Below, in pieces: positions 1 through 12,310 of a DNA stretch of 64,000 nt (position 1 is its first letter; each line of letters opens with the position of its first letter). The position numbers were made by a program, and so were the translations under genes. The notes under the pieces were generated by a model. It saw only the letters and a program-made list of their open reading frames with translations, made no database searches and was not told the origin of the DNA. Source of the DNA: Stachybotrys elegans (lineage: Eukaryota > Ascomycota > Sordariomycetes > Hypocreales > Stachybotryaceae); the NCBI GenBank assembly GCA_020746835.1, contig JAGPNK010000002.1:62001-126000 (forward strand), given 5' to 3'.

Positions 1-3000
1 TCCAGGGTCTGGTTTATCTATTCTGTCTGGCTGTCTGTCTGTGGGTGAAACGCTATTGATAACCTCCTTTTGATCTGGGTTTGGTAGTATAGTTTTGACT
101 AAAAGGCGCTGGTGAATATGGGGCCCCTGTCTGATACTATCCTGTTAGGCGATCTAAACTGTAGTTTTACGTGGTAGTGAAACACCTCTGCGAGCTCTGC
201 TGTGTCTAGGTGGGAAGACATAGGGATAAAGAGTGAGTATTTGGTATAGTGGTCCACTATTACCAAAATTGTGTCAACTTCCTGCCTATTTTAATCCACT
301 ATTGGTAGCCCTGTAATAAAGTCTATTGAGAGTTCATGCTAGGGTCTGCTTGGGATAGGTAGGGACTCTAATGTACTATATGTAGGGTGTTGTTAAGCTA
401 TAATCCCTTGGTAGACTGCGTAGGTTGTTACCTAGTCTAGGACTTCCTTATAGATACTCTTCTAGTGGAACTGTTGTTGTATAAGCTCTGTTGTTCTGTT
501 GGTGCTGAAGTGTCTTGCAAGTGGGTTGTTGTGGTATAGTTCTAGTATCTCCTGTTGGATGGCTGGGTCTTTAGGTATATAGATACGATCCTTGTATGTG
601 ACTAGTCCTGACTGGCTGACTGCCCGGTAGGGGGATCTCTCTCCTGGCTTCTTGGATGTTATCTTGGCGTGGACCTTCTGTGTTACTAGATCCTTCCCCT
701 GTGCTGCCTGTATTAGGTCTACTAGACCCTTAGTTATGGTTGTGCTTTGGGTAACCTGCTGGCATAGGACTGTTCTGACTGTTTGTTATGGCTGGTGTGG
801 TACGCTTCCTTCTTGTGGTTCTTGTGTGGGGCATTCTCCTTTCTGTTGGTAGTTTTTTATAGGGTATTTTCCTTTCCATTGTTAATGTTCCTTAGGGTAT
901 TCTCCTTCCTGTATGTGGTTCTGCTTGGGGTATCCTTCTTTCTATAGCAGTGGGCTGTCTAGCTATTTTAAATCATCCCTTTTAATAGGGTTTTATATAG
1001 TAGCCTGTACCTAAGCCTTTTAAGCTGCCTTAATCTTGAGTTTTAGCTCTAGGAGTGGGTTTAGTAGTGCTTTTTCTCTCTCTCTATAGTTTGGTTTTCT
1101 TAATAGTCTATTAGTAGGGTTGCTTTTTTCTAACCTATATCTAATAATAAAATCATAGGGCATTAAGAATATATACTATTGTACTTGCCTTTTATTAAGC
1201 TAGGGCTGGCTTATAAATTGCTATAGGTTTTAGTAGTCTATAAGTACTTTAATAGGTTGTACTATCCTTTTAAAGTAGTAGTGCCAGTGTTTAAATAACT
1301 TTATAATGGCTATAAGTTCCTAATCTAGTATACTATAGTTTAGCTCTAGGCTTTTAAACTTTTAGGACTAAAATGCAATAGAATAGTGTTTTCCTTTCTT
1401 ATTGGGCTGTAATAGAATCCCAGCTATAGCTCTCTTAGATATATTAGTTTCTACTCTTACTGCTTATTTAGGGTTAAAGTAGTGGAAAAGGGGCGCTTGT
1501 TGAAATGCCTAGATAAGGTTCTTAAAGGTCTATTCTTTCTTAGGGTTTAGTATTACTATACTAAGTTTTCTTCTATTCTTGCTTTCCTTAAGTAGGCTAT
1601 ATAGTGGCATAGTAATATTAATATAACCTTAAATAAACTATTGGTAAAAGTTATAGAACCTAAGAAATACCTGGATTTTATAGTAGGAGTGGGGTTATTG
1701 CTATTTCTTAATAGTAATGACTCTAATAGGGTCTATAGTTATACCTTTATTAAATAGAATAAATCCTAGGAACTTAACCTTATATTAGTAGAAAGTATAC
1801 TTAGATGGTTTTGTAAATAACTCTATCTATTAGAGTTACTTAAGTACTTACTAAATGTAATATATATAGGTATCCCTATCTTTTAAAAAGATAAAGATAT
1901 TATCTAGATAGGTAATATAGACTATATTAAGGAGTCTATAGAGTGCTTAGTAAATGTATAACTGAAAGGTAGTGGGTATATTAGTAAGGCTAAAGGGCAT
2001 GACTAAATACTTAAAATGACTATAGTGGGTATAAAAGGCTGTTTTCTACTTATCTCCTTCTTAAATCCTAATACAGTAGTAGGTGTCCTTAATATTAATC
2101 TTTATAAACCATTTATATTTTTAAATCTGGTTTAAAATCTCTAATACTAGGGGGAAGGGGTGTTAATTCTTCTCTATAACTCTATTAAGTCTATAGTAGT
2201 CTATATAGAGTTAAAGCCCCCTATCTTTCTTAGGTATAAAAAGAATAGGTATTCTTACTAGGCTTTTAGAAAGGTATATAAATCCCTTCTATAGATACTT
2301 ATTAAGGTATTTATATAAGTATTGCAGTTTCTTAGAGAAGAGTAGGTATATAAATCCATAAGGCAGTTTGCCTTCCTTATTAAGATTAATAGTGTAGTCT
2401 ATATTCTTGTGTTTTAGAAGTATACTAGTGTTATTAGCTGTGAAGATATTTTAAAATACTTAGAGTTTAGGTAGTAATTTATTAGTCTTTAGTATTAGTA
2501 TATTCTCTCTAGGTAGAAGGTAGGGTTTTTTAAAGGTTTAAATAGTAAAGATCTTAGCTAATTTCTATAGGGCTTATTAAATATCAGGCTAAAGGATTAG
2601 TATAATATTGCTATGTTAATACTTAAATCACTATTAGTAGGCGTCTAGGTTTAGGTATACTAAGTAATTTTATAAAAAGGTTATAGATAGTAGTAGTGGG
2701 GTGCTCTTTAGTCTTAGGTCCTGATTAATCCCTGTGTATACTTATATTATCTGTTTTTCTTATCCCTTACTGTTTATAATGGTAATTGGTACTTTCTATG
2801 TGTTATAGACCTGGATAGTAGACTAGTCTGCTGCTCTCAGTCCTTGCAGTCGGGCTTTAGATCTCTATAGGCCATGCTATTAGGCAAAGGCTTCACTAAT
2901 AAGGTCTGCCTTAGCTCTACTATTTAAGTTAGTGTATATCTATAGGGACTCTCTCTCTTGTATAGCGATATAAGTGATTATCTATCTTGTGATCCTTAGT

Positions 3001-4079
3001 TCTGGTTTTATAACCGTGGGGTAGGTCTTTCTTATAGTTAATCTCTGTTTTTCTAGCGGGGCTCTATAGGTGCTTGCTTTACTTTTCTAGCTACTAATGG
3101 TTATAGATAGTCCTATATAATATAGCCTAGTTACTAATATTAATAATATTAAACTTCTTTTTATTTTGTTTTCCCTTTTAGTTGTAGAGGCCTTAGAGTA
3201 TAGTTAGGGGGTACTAGTAGTGCTTCTAGTTGTTCTCTTAGGGGGTATTATTCTATATTATAGTAGTCTCTCTTATGCTTCTATAGGCCTATAGAGTTCT
3301 AGAATGTTTAGGCTATCTCTATAAGGTCTTCTCTCTATTCTAGGATATTTTTAGTTTAGACTCTAAGCTTAATCTTGTCTTTTAGTGGCTATATTAGTTT
3401 AGTAAAGTAGAATATTACCTAGTCTTTCTTATTATTGTATTTCTTATATTACTTTAGTAATATAAAGTAGAGATGGAAGTCCTAGGGTAACTAGTAGTCC
3501 CCTTAGTGTGTATTTTCTAACTGTTATTAAATATTAATCTTCTAGCTTATAGTATTCTATAGTAGGGTTAAGGTTTAATTTTGGAATTTAGCCTAATTAC
3601 TCTTAGCTTTCCTCTAGTCTTCTTCTTTTATCTCTTCTAGATACTTATACTAATATTATTAATAGTTTTAGTCTATATTATTAATAGTATAAAGGATCTT
3701 TTAGTTATTTTTATAGTATTTCTAGAGTACTCTTTTAAAGGTATAGCTAAGATCTGCCACCTAATTGTCTCTTTTGTAAAAGGTAGTATTATGTTTTAGT
3801 AGTATAATGTTCTTTATCTTAATCTTACTACTACTATTACTACTAAAGAATATCTTGTATTAGTCTTAATGTAGAAGTCACAATTCTGTACTATATGTTA
3901 CTATTATCCCTAGGGATTTAAGTAACTCCTTTTTATATTGTCTTGTCTTGGCTATTTTCTTGAGAATTATAATGTGTTCTTAGATTGTAATGATTTGGGC
4001 CTCCCTGTTTTAGAGTGTTATTAGGGTAGGGTTTGCTGTTTCCGCGGTGGCGGTTAATTTAGTCACTGTTTATATCATG
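1..4079 (-). mobile_element. RIP-degraded Ty3/gypsy retrotransposon (gag-pol, truncated by the window edge)
   Basis: Reading the minus strand through many stops gives recognisable gypsy Pol pieces in the right order. A gag-like start lies near 4,079. The reverse transcriptase N-terminal block (IPKKDRGL then LYIDYYRLNRV) is at about 2,170-2,245 and the catalytic YLDDI block appears as YLDNI at about 1,895-1,916. The RNase H core (APLFHYFNPK, RAIAGILLQP) is at about 1,380-1,510, an integrase zinc-domain segment (HNNPLARHF) at about 462-545, and the integrase core (RLSIAFHPQTD) at about 1-60. Asp-to-Asn and Trp/Gln-to-stop changes are the G-to-A and C-to-T kind expected of RIP. The first kilobase is clearly less AT-rich than the rest. 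The integrase C-terminus and one LTR lie outside the window. Domain order is certain; the upstream limit is approximate. Confidence 0.85.
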
Positions 4080-4377
4080 TTGTTATTAGGGTAGTGACTT
4101 AGTGTAGTATTAGAGCTAGGTTGCTTGCTTGTGGATCTTGTTATAGATGCTATTTTGCTAGGTGACTATTTAAGAGAAGCTTTAGAATTATTATGGGACA
4201 CTAGAGTTAGGTAGTAGTATAGAGTATATTAGCTAGTTATTCCCTTAATATAGAGACTGAAGCTTGAGGCTTTAGTCTAAAGGGGCTAAGGGCCCCTTTT
4301 AACTAGATTCTATAGTAGTTATACTATATTATATAGGGGGTAGGGCCTGGGGCCCTGCCCCTGTAATATATTAGGCA
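4080..4377. other. Region upstream of the degraded gypsy gag
   Basis: No gene seen. It is mixed in composition and holds short GC-rich palindromic stretches around 4,285-4,300 and 4,335-4,365 (for example GGGGCTAAGGGCCCC and GGGCCTGGGGCCCTGCCC). These could be part of the gypsy 5' untranslated region or LTR, but no matching second LTR is visible inside the window. Confidence 0.4.
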
Positions 4378-7300
4378 TATAATAACTATAGCTATAAATA
4401 GTATTATAGCTATATTAGGCTAGAAATATATAATTATATAAGGCCTAGCTTTAAAATAGAGTTTAAGAAATATATATAAAAAAACCTTTACTTTTACTAT
4501 TATCTCTCTTTTTTTTTTCTTTTTATATATACTATTACTACTAAATTTAATATTTATTAATACTATATATAGTAATACTATAGATTTAACTAGAAGTTAA
4601 AATACTAAGGGTATTTTAAGTCTCTAAGAATAATTTATATTACTTAAGGCTATAAATAATTAAACTATTAATACTTAAGTAAGTCTATTTATTTTAAAAG
4701 GCCTTTAAGAAATAGTATTATTAATAGTTTATATTAATAGACTAGGGCTTTTAAGCCCTTTAAATAATAGTTTAAAAGTTTAAATTTAAACTCCCTTTAG
4801 AACTAAAGGGAAAAGAAAAAGGCTAATAGACTAGTTAAGTATATAAAGGCTATAAAAATATAATAGTCTAATTTATATTTTAGAGCCTATTTATTCTTTA
4901 TAACTAATATATTCTGGCTAGAGAAGAATAAAAGGCTATTAAACTATTAGAATTATAGAGATAGTTATCTAGTATATTACTTTAGTAAAGGGAGGTAAAG
5001 GGCCTTTTTAATATTAATTATTTCAGGCTATATAAAGCCTAGATAATATTTAATATATTCTTAACTTTTAAATGAAAGACTCTGCTTATTAATTATATTA
5101 CTATTAGTCTATTTATAATTATATTTATAACTATAGCCTTTATAACTACTAAAGGGATATTTCTTTTATATAATTAAAGCCTTAATATAGTGCTTGGAAT
5201 ATAGATAATTAAGTATATTATATAATAGGCAATTGGGCATTTATATAATCTATTTAACTTTAGTATAGCTAGAAGGAAATACTTACTATTCCCCCTTAAG
5301 TAGTCTTTGCCCTATACTTAGAGAGGAAAAGAATAGTATTAAATAATAAAGAGATTATTAAATAACATTTTCTATTAACTAAAGCTAGAGAATAATAAAG
5401 GGGCTATAGTAGTAATAATAATAGTAAGATTAGTAAACTTAATGTATATATATACTATTTATTAGTCTATTTACTATTATATTAAGTATTATTTTATAAA
5501 TAATAAAAATAGTAGTATAAATACTTTAGTTCTTATATATATTTTAATAAAGCTAGCTAAAAGTACTATTATTAAAAGTAATATATTAAAATTAGAATAT
5601 TATCTTTATAATTCTAGTAAAAGTCCTTAAATATATAATAGCTATAACTATAAATAGTACTATAGTAATATTAAGCTAGGAATATATAATTATATAAAGT
5701 TTAGCCCTAAAATAAAGTTTAAAAAATATATATAAAAAGGCCTTTACTCTCTTTATTATCTCTCTTTTTCTCTTTTTTCTATTTATACACTACTAGATTT
5801 ACTCTCTATTAGTAATAAACTCATAATAAACTAACTAAATAATTAAAATACTAAAGATATTTTTAAGCTAAATCCCCCTACTAAATAGCCTAAGGTTATA
5901 TATAGTTAGACTACTTAAATATAAATAAGTTTATTTATTTTAAAAGACTAAGAAATAGTATTATTAATAGTCTATATTATATAATAAACTATACTCTTTA
6001 AGCCCTTTAAAAGACTTTTAAATTATTCTAATTTAAATTATTAAAAAATAAAAGGTAAAAAAACAGAATTCTTTTTTAAAGTAATTAAATATCTCTAGCC
6101 TAAAAAATAGCTAGGTACTAAAGCTAAACTAAAAATAACCTTTAAAAATAGACTTTAATAAACTATCTATTATACTACTTAATAAAGAAATTTAAGTATT
6201 TTAAAAAGGCTTAAATAATATTTAATATATTTTTAATTTATAAATAGAAAACCTTTTGCCTTATTAATTATATTACTATTAGTCTATTTATAATATAGTA
6301 AGTATATTTAGTATATAAAAAATAATAATAGTATATATAAATAATAGTGGCCTTACTACCTATAGAAATAAAGAATAATATTAAATAATAAAGGGATTAT
6401 TAAATAATATTTTCTATTAGCTAGAGCTAGAGAATAATAAGGGGACTATAGTAGTAATAGTAATAGTAAGTATAAGTATATATAGTTAGAGAGACCTATA
6501 GTTAGTAGACTAGTCTCTTAATATATATATATACTGTTTGTTAGTATATATTCTAATAAGGCTAGCTAAAGGTAATATACTAAGAGTAATATACTAAGGT
6601 TAGGATACTATATATACTATAATTCCAATGGAAGTCCTTAGACTATATAGGCTTATAATAAAGAAGTATATAATAGCTATAGCTATAGATAGTACTATAG
6701 CTATATTAGGCTAGAAATATATAATTATATAAGGCCTAGCTCTAGAATAGAGTTTAAAAAATATATATAAAAAGGCCTTTACTCTTTCTATTATCTCTCT
6801 CTTTCTTTTCCTTCTATTTATACACTATTAAATTCACTCTCTATTAGTAATAAGCATAATAAATTAAATGAATAACTAGAATGCTAGGGGCATTTTAAAT
6901 CCCCCTACTAAACAGCCTAAGGCTATATATAGCTAGATATAAATAAGTCTACTTATTCTAAGAGGCTTTCTTTAATCTATTAATAAATAGTATTACTAAT
7001 AGTAATAAAACCCAGTATTTAAGCCCTTTAAATATCTATTAGATTATTCTAATTTAAATTATTAAAAAATAAAGAATAGAAAGAAAGAATTCTTTTTTAA
7101 AAAGACTAAATAGTTACTCTCTTACTAATAAAGACTAGAGCTAGACTAGAAATAACCCTTAGAAATAGGCCTTAATAAACTAGTATACTACTTTAATAAA
7201 GAGAGATAGAGGGCTTTATAATATAATACTAAGTGTTTTAGACTATATAAAGCCTAAATAATATTTAATGTATTCTATAGATAGAAAACCCTACTTATTA

Positions 7301-7765
7301 ATTATATTACTATTAGTCTATTTATAATTATATTTATAACTATAATTCCTATAGTATATAGTTAAAGCCTTAATATAGTCTAATGTAAATAATTAAGTAT
7401 ATCTATTATATAATGGGCAATTAGGCATTTATATAACCTATTTAACCTTAGTATAGCTAAAAGAAAGAAAAGACTTATAGCCCCCCTATTCCCCCCCCCC
7501 CCCCCTCTAAGCAGTCTTTGCCCTATACTTAAGGGGGGCTATTAGTCTATTTATAATTATATTTATAATTATAGTCCCTATAGCTATAAAAGAAATATCT
7601 CCTATATAGTTAAAGCTTTAATATAGTCTAATATAAATAATTAAGTATATTATATAATAGGCAATTAGGCATTTATATAATTTATTTAACCTTAGTATAA
7701 TTAAAAAGAGAACCTTATTAATACCCCTTCTTTTTTAAGTAGTTTTACTTTATACTTAGAAAAAT
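4378..7765 (+). repeat. Head-to-tail array of an unclassified ~1.2-kb repeat (RIP-degraded)
   Basis: The same ordered blocks recur in one orientation. A block with TAGCTATA..AGTACTATAGC followed by GAATATATAATTATATAAGGC and a TATA-like stretch (ATATATAAAAAGGCC) begins at about 4,378, 5,634 and 6,671. A terminal block (GGCAATTAGGCATTTATATAA to CCTATACTTAGG) ends near 5,320, 7,535 and 7,765. A 5' block (AGTATTAAATAATAAAG..ATTATT) starts near 5,325 and 6,360. Copy junctions include 6,293, where a truncated copy abuts a new copy beginning TAATATAGTA. No open frame survives. Mutations are almost all transitions to A/T. Full-length relatives lie at 9,842-11,080 (plus) and 54,929-56,102 (minus). I cannot assign a class: no clear terminal inverted repeats and no TG..CA ends are visible. 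Confidence 0.75.
7491..7505 (+). repeat. Poly-C tract (15 C)
   Basis: An uninterrupted run of 15 C sits just before the terminal block of one copy of the 1.2-kb repeat, next to a shorter CCCCCC run. It stands out in DNA that has otherwise lost nearly all C. Other copies have only 4-5 C at this point, so it probably expanded by slippage, or is an assembly artefact. Confidence 0.8.
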
Positions 7766-9841
7766 AAGAATTTATATAAGTAATTAAAGAATATAAATAA
7801 ATATATATAAAAAAAAGTTAGTAAAAGTTATTATAAATAGTATAATTTAATTTTATTCTAGCTAAAAAAAACTTTTTAATTCTAGTAAAAATAAAAATAA
7901 AATATTAATAATAATACTATTTTAAAATACCTTTCTATAAATATATTACTTTAAGATATTTATTATAAACTTAGTTTTTTTATTATAGTATTACTTTACT
8001 TAGTTAACTTTAATTAAAATTAATAAATATTAAATAGTATTATAATTTAAAGACTTAATATAAGTATTAGTAAGGTAAGAACTTTTTAATTAATTAAAGA
8101 GTTTAAAAAGTTATATTTAAATAAAATTATATTTAAATATTAAAAGTATTATAATAAAGAAAAGAGTATATAATATAAAGTATAAGTAATAGAAAGTAAA
8201 TAAATAGTAGAGATAGTACCTAGTATTTTAGTAATTAATATAGTTATAAATAGTAGAGAAAAATAATAATAAAGCCATTATTAGGCTGTCTATATAGGGT
8301 AGCCGACTGGCTGAATGGCTGACTAGCCGAGCTATAGATAGCTATAACTTTATTATAAGCTATATAACCATACATAGACATATAATATAATAGAATGTCA
8401 AGCTGGCTCGTAGATACACATATATATATATACGTATAAAGGGTTAGGGCGGGGTTAAATAAAGTTACTAACGCTATAAAAGCCTTACTATAACTATAAC
8501 TATAACTGTGCCTAGATAGAGAACGCTACTAGTAATGTAAATGGAAAGCTTTAACTAATGACACTGGAAAAGCCATTGCTCTAGGCTGCTAATAGAGAAA
8601 AGCTTATTCTGCTTTTAGTCTATAGCTATATAAAGCCCTTAAGCCTCTAGCTTAAAAGAGAAGAATTCCTTATCTATATTACTTAAACATCTATTAATAT
8701 AGAATTAAATAATAATAATAGTAATAATATAGTAGAGAGATAAAATCCCTTTACTACTTTAATAGCTATAATAGTTCTAGCTACTACCTTTATTTATATC
8801 TCTAATAATATTATTATTAAGGTAAGTCTTTTTAAATAGTTTAATAATAGTATTACTAATAGTCTAGAAATAGAATAACTTTTATATATTTCTAATATAT
8901 AGTAATTTTAATAAAGAATTATACTTAAAGTCTAAAAAAAAAAGTAAAGAAAGGGATAAAAAGCTAGAGAAAAACCTAGAGATAGAGTTAGAATATATTA
9001 AAAGCAATAGTAAATACTAGCTATAAGGCTAGCTTACTTTAGAAGCCCTAATAAAATTGGCTTGGTTTTTTAATTAGGGTTTTTAATTAGTTTTTTAAAT
9101 TGGTTTTTAAATTAATTACTCTTACTATTTTTAAATTATATGCCTAATGCCTTTATAATATAATATTATAAAGAGCTATTAATAAACTATAGTAGCTAAA
9201 GTATAAGTAATATATTAGAAGCTATAGTTATATATAAAAGTATATAATATATTAAATACTATAGTTATATATAAAAGCTATATACTAAGCTATAAAGAAG
9301 CTATAGCTATATAAAAAGGCTAATATATAATATAAAGGAGCTATAAGAGAAGTATATAATATAGAGAACTTACTTAGTTAGTAATATATATAGAAATAAG
9401 TCTAGAGTAAGCTAGAAAAGATAGTAAAAAAAAAACAGTATAAGCCTTTTAAATTTTATACTCGGGAGGGTTAAAAGTATTATATCTATATATTAATTGC
9501 CTTTTTTAATTCTATAAGTAATAAAGCTATTATTATTTATATATACTATTATTCTTTTTTCTATACTAAATATACCTATTATATTATATATAAATTTATT
9601 TTATTTAATTATTATTTAATTTAATATTTTTATATATTTATTTTATTATTATATTTATTATTATAATATATTTCTATTTTACTATATTAATTTAAATACT
9701 TAAAGTTAATTAAATAAATTATATTTTATTTTAGTATTTTTTTTAACTTTTATTAAATAATAAAATTAAGTTTTTAATTTTATTATATTAAAAGAATAAT
9801 AATTATAATATACTAGTTTTAATTATAAATTATTATAAATA
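7766..9841. other. AT-rich relic DNA with no gene
   Basis: No coding capacity is seen; stops are dense in all frames. Two things stand out. About 8,284-8,610 is noticeably less AT-rich than its surroundings and carries repeated GCTGACTAGCCGA/GCCGACTGGCTGA-like words. About 9,510-9,600 is a reverse-complement fragment of the 5' end of the 1.2-kb repeat found at 9,842. The rest is A/T with scattered remnants. Confidence 0.6.
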
Positions 9842-11080
9842 TAATATAGTAAATATATTTAGTATAGAAAAAAAACAATAGTATATATAAATAATAGTAG
9901 CCTTACTACCTATAGAACTAAAGAATAGTATTAAATAATAAAGGGATTATTAAATAATATTTTCTATTAGCTAGAGCTAGAGAATAATAAAAGAGCTATA
10001 ATAGTAATAGTAGTAGTAACTATATATAAGTGTATACAGTTAGGGGGACCTATAGTTAGTAGACTGGCCTCTTAATGTATATATATACTATTTGTTAGCC
10101 TATTTATCTAGCTCTTATATATATTCTAATAAGGCTAGTCTTAAAGGTAATATACTGCGATTCCAGTGGAAGTCCTTAGGCTATATAGGCAATAAAGAAG
10201 TATATAATGGCTATGGCTGTAGATAGTACTATAACTACATTAGGCTAGGAATATATAATCTAGTATATAAAGCCCAGCCCTAGAATAGAGTTTAAGAGAT
10301 ATATATAAAAAGGCCTTTATCTCTCTATTATATATCTCTCTCTTTCTTTTCCTTTTATCTATATATTAAAATCTTTATTATTAATAATATAGTAGCTCTA
10401 TATTCTTAATAGAGAATATAAACTAAAATGCTAGAAATAGTATAATCTCCCTAGAGTAGGGATACTAGTAGCTTGCTTAGACTAAAGATAGCTAAACTAT
10501 AGAGATAAATCTATTTATTCTAAGAGACTAAGAAATAGTATTACTAATAGTAATAGACTAGGGCTTTTAAGCCCTTTAAATAATAGTTTAATAGTTTAGA
10601 CCTAGGCCTTCTCTAGAACTAGAGAAGTAAGAAAAAGATAAATAAAACTAGTAAGCCTACTAAAGCCTTTTTTAAACAATAGGTCTATATTTTAAAGCCT
10701 ATTAAACTATTAGAATAGTAAGAATAGCTAGTATACTACTTTAGTAAAGAGAGATAAAGAGCTTTCTTTAAGTATTTTAAATTAAAAGGCCTAGATAATG
10801 TTTAATATATTCTCAATCTATAGATAGAAAACCCTTATTAATCGTACTGTTATTAGTCTATTTATAACTATATTTATAACTATAGTCCCTATAGTATATA
10901 GTTAAAGCCTTAATATAGTCCCTAACTGAGGTTAGATAAGCAAAGATTATAAAGATTTATATAATAGCTATATAATAGACAATTAGGCATTTATATAACC
11001 TATTTAACCTTAGTATAACTAAAGGGAGAACCTTACTAATATCCCTTCCCCTTTAAGTAGTTTTACCCTATACTTAGGGG
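9842..11080 (+). mobile_element. Full-length copy of the unclassified ~1.2-kb repeat
   Basis: It starts with TAATATAGTA, the same terminus as the nested copy at 54,929-56,102, and ends with CCTATACTTAGGGG. All internal blocks are in the same order as in that copy. It is heavily RIP-altered and has no open reading frame of note. It carries a promoter-like TATA stretch (ATATATAAAAAGGCC) near 10,305. The 3' limit is uncertain by about 10 bases, because the G run and following GTTAC are not shared with the other copy. Confidence 0.75.
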
Positions 11081-11650
11081 GTTACTATAAATATATAATA
11101 AAGAATTATTATTTTTAAAAAAAATAAAGTTTAAAAAAACTTTATAAACTTTCCTTTTTTAATTAATTTAATAAATTTATTTTTACTTTAATTATTAATA
11201 AAACTATTAATAAAGTATAAATAAAGCTAAAGTTTATAATAAACTCTATTTTTTAATTAGCTATTTTAATATATATATATTAAATAAGCTTTTTTTATAT
11301 ATAGTAAATAGCTTTTAAATAGCTATATTAATAACTAAACTTAATATATTATATTCTTTTTAAAATTCCCTCTAATATTAAATAATTCATTATTATTATT
11401 ATACTTTTATAGTTATTTATACTGCCTAACTATTCTCTAGCTTTAGTCTATTAGTACTTTAGTAGTTTACTATTATATTTATTAACTATAATAAACATTT
11501 TATAGTTAAATTCTATTTTTATAGTTTTATATTTATACTAATAGTAAGTTAGTATCTAATTACTATTATATAGGTCTAAGGTATTATTAAGCAGTAGATT
11601 TAGCTATATAAATAGAGAAGTGTTTAGTTTAGTATTATTAGATAGCTTAA
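11081..11650. other. AT-rich DNA up to the isochore boundary
   Basis: No gene is seen. Composition stays extremely A/T until about 11,640-11,700, then changes abruptly to normal GC. This marks the left edge of the gene island. Confidence 0.7.
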
Positions 11651-12310
11651 TAATCCAACCAGTAGTGCAGTACTAGCTCATCCACTTGCTTGTGTAAAAT
11701 AACATATAAATTGAAAAGGAGTTGCTTGTTGAACCTCCCACACCTCATTACCGCGCGAGTACTGCTCCCTCTACTCAACATCAAACTCATAAACACACCG
11801 CTGAGGCCGCTCAGGTAGGTATCAACGCGCCAATCCGCATTTTCACGGCGAAGCCTGGAAGATCCACACCTAAAGTAAGGGTCTCGTCAGCTCAGAAACC
11901 CGTCGGCACGTTGACTACCGATTCGGCTCTTGCATCTGTTATGGTGACAATAACAAGCTCGTAGATCCCCTAGAAGATGCGCCACGAGTCTACTCGCGTC
12001 CGAGAGGGTAATTGAGATATTTCCCAGTGGCAGTCCGCGGCGCAGATGGGCAAGCAACGTTGCGTTCAGGGTCAAGGGGAAGTCGTCCCCGCCCCAGTAT
12101 TAGTTGAAGCCGACCATTTGTCGGCTTCGTCTTCCGAACCGATGTGGAGAAACACTTTTCGGCAAGGTTCTCGGAGGGGTTCTCTTCGCTTCCGCCTTGC
12201 ACTCTGAAAGTTCATGCCGAGACTCAGTGAACCACCTCTAGTAATTCCTCAGAATCTATATGGCCTTTTATTGCTAACTCTTCTAAAAAGCCTCAAGTCT
12301 GGCTTGAGTC
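11651..12310. other. Edge of the gene island, no convincing gene
   Basis: GC-normal DNA with short open frames on both strands (11,722-11,964 plus; 11,887-12,202 minus) that resemble no family I know. They may be the remains of a gene broken by the repeats to the left. A plus-strand frame running to a stop near 12,105 looks like a C-terminal tail but has no recognisable upstream part. The perfect inverted repeat at 12,106-12,128 lies here, downstream of the NCS1 permease gene. Confidence 0.4.
12106..12128. promoter_or_regulatory. Perfect 9-5-9 inverted repeat with CCG-N9-CGG
   Basis: GAAGCCGAC and GTCGGCTTC arms flank the spacer CATTT. It contains CCG-N9-CGG, the everted-triplet arrangement some zinc-cluster regulators bind. 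It could equally act as a hairpin terminator or 3' processing signal of the convergent-side NCS1 gene ending at 12,311. Function is inferred from geometry only. Confidence 0.35.

Noticed and set aside
652..852. Plus-strand 66-aa open frame
   Set aside because: It is the antisense of the degraded gypsy integrase; Cys/Trp/Val-rich low-complexity composition and no family resemblance.
8440..8465. GGGTTAGGGCGGGG as a telomere remnant
   Set aside because: Only one TTAGGG unit is present; no tandem array.
11722..12202. Short overlapping frames on both strands at the island edge
   Set aside because: No recognisable domain, no splice-supported extension, and the frames overlap on opposite strands; at most remains of a broken gene.
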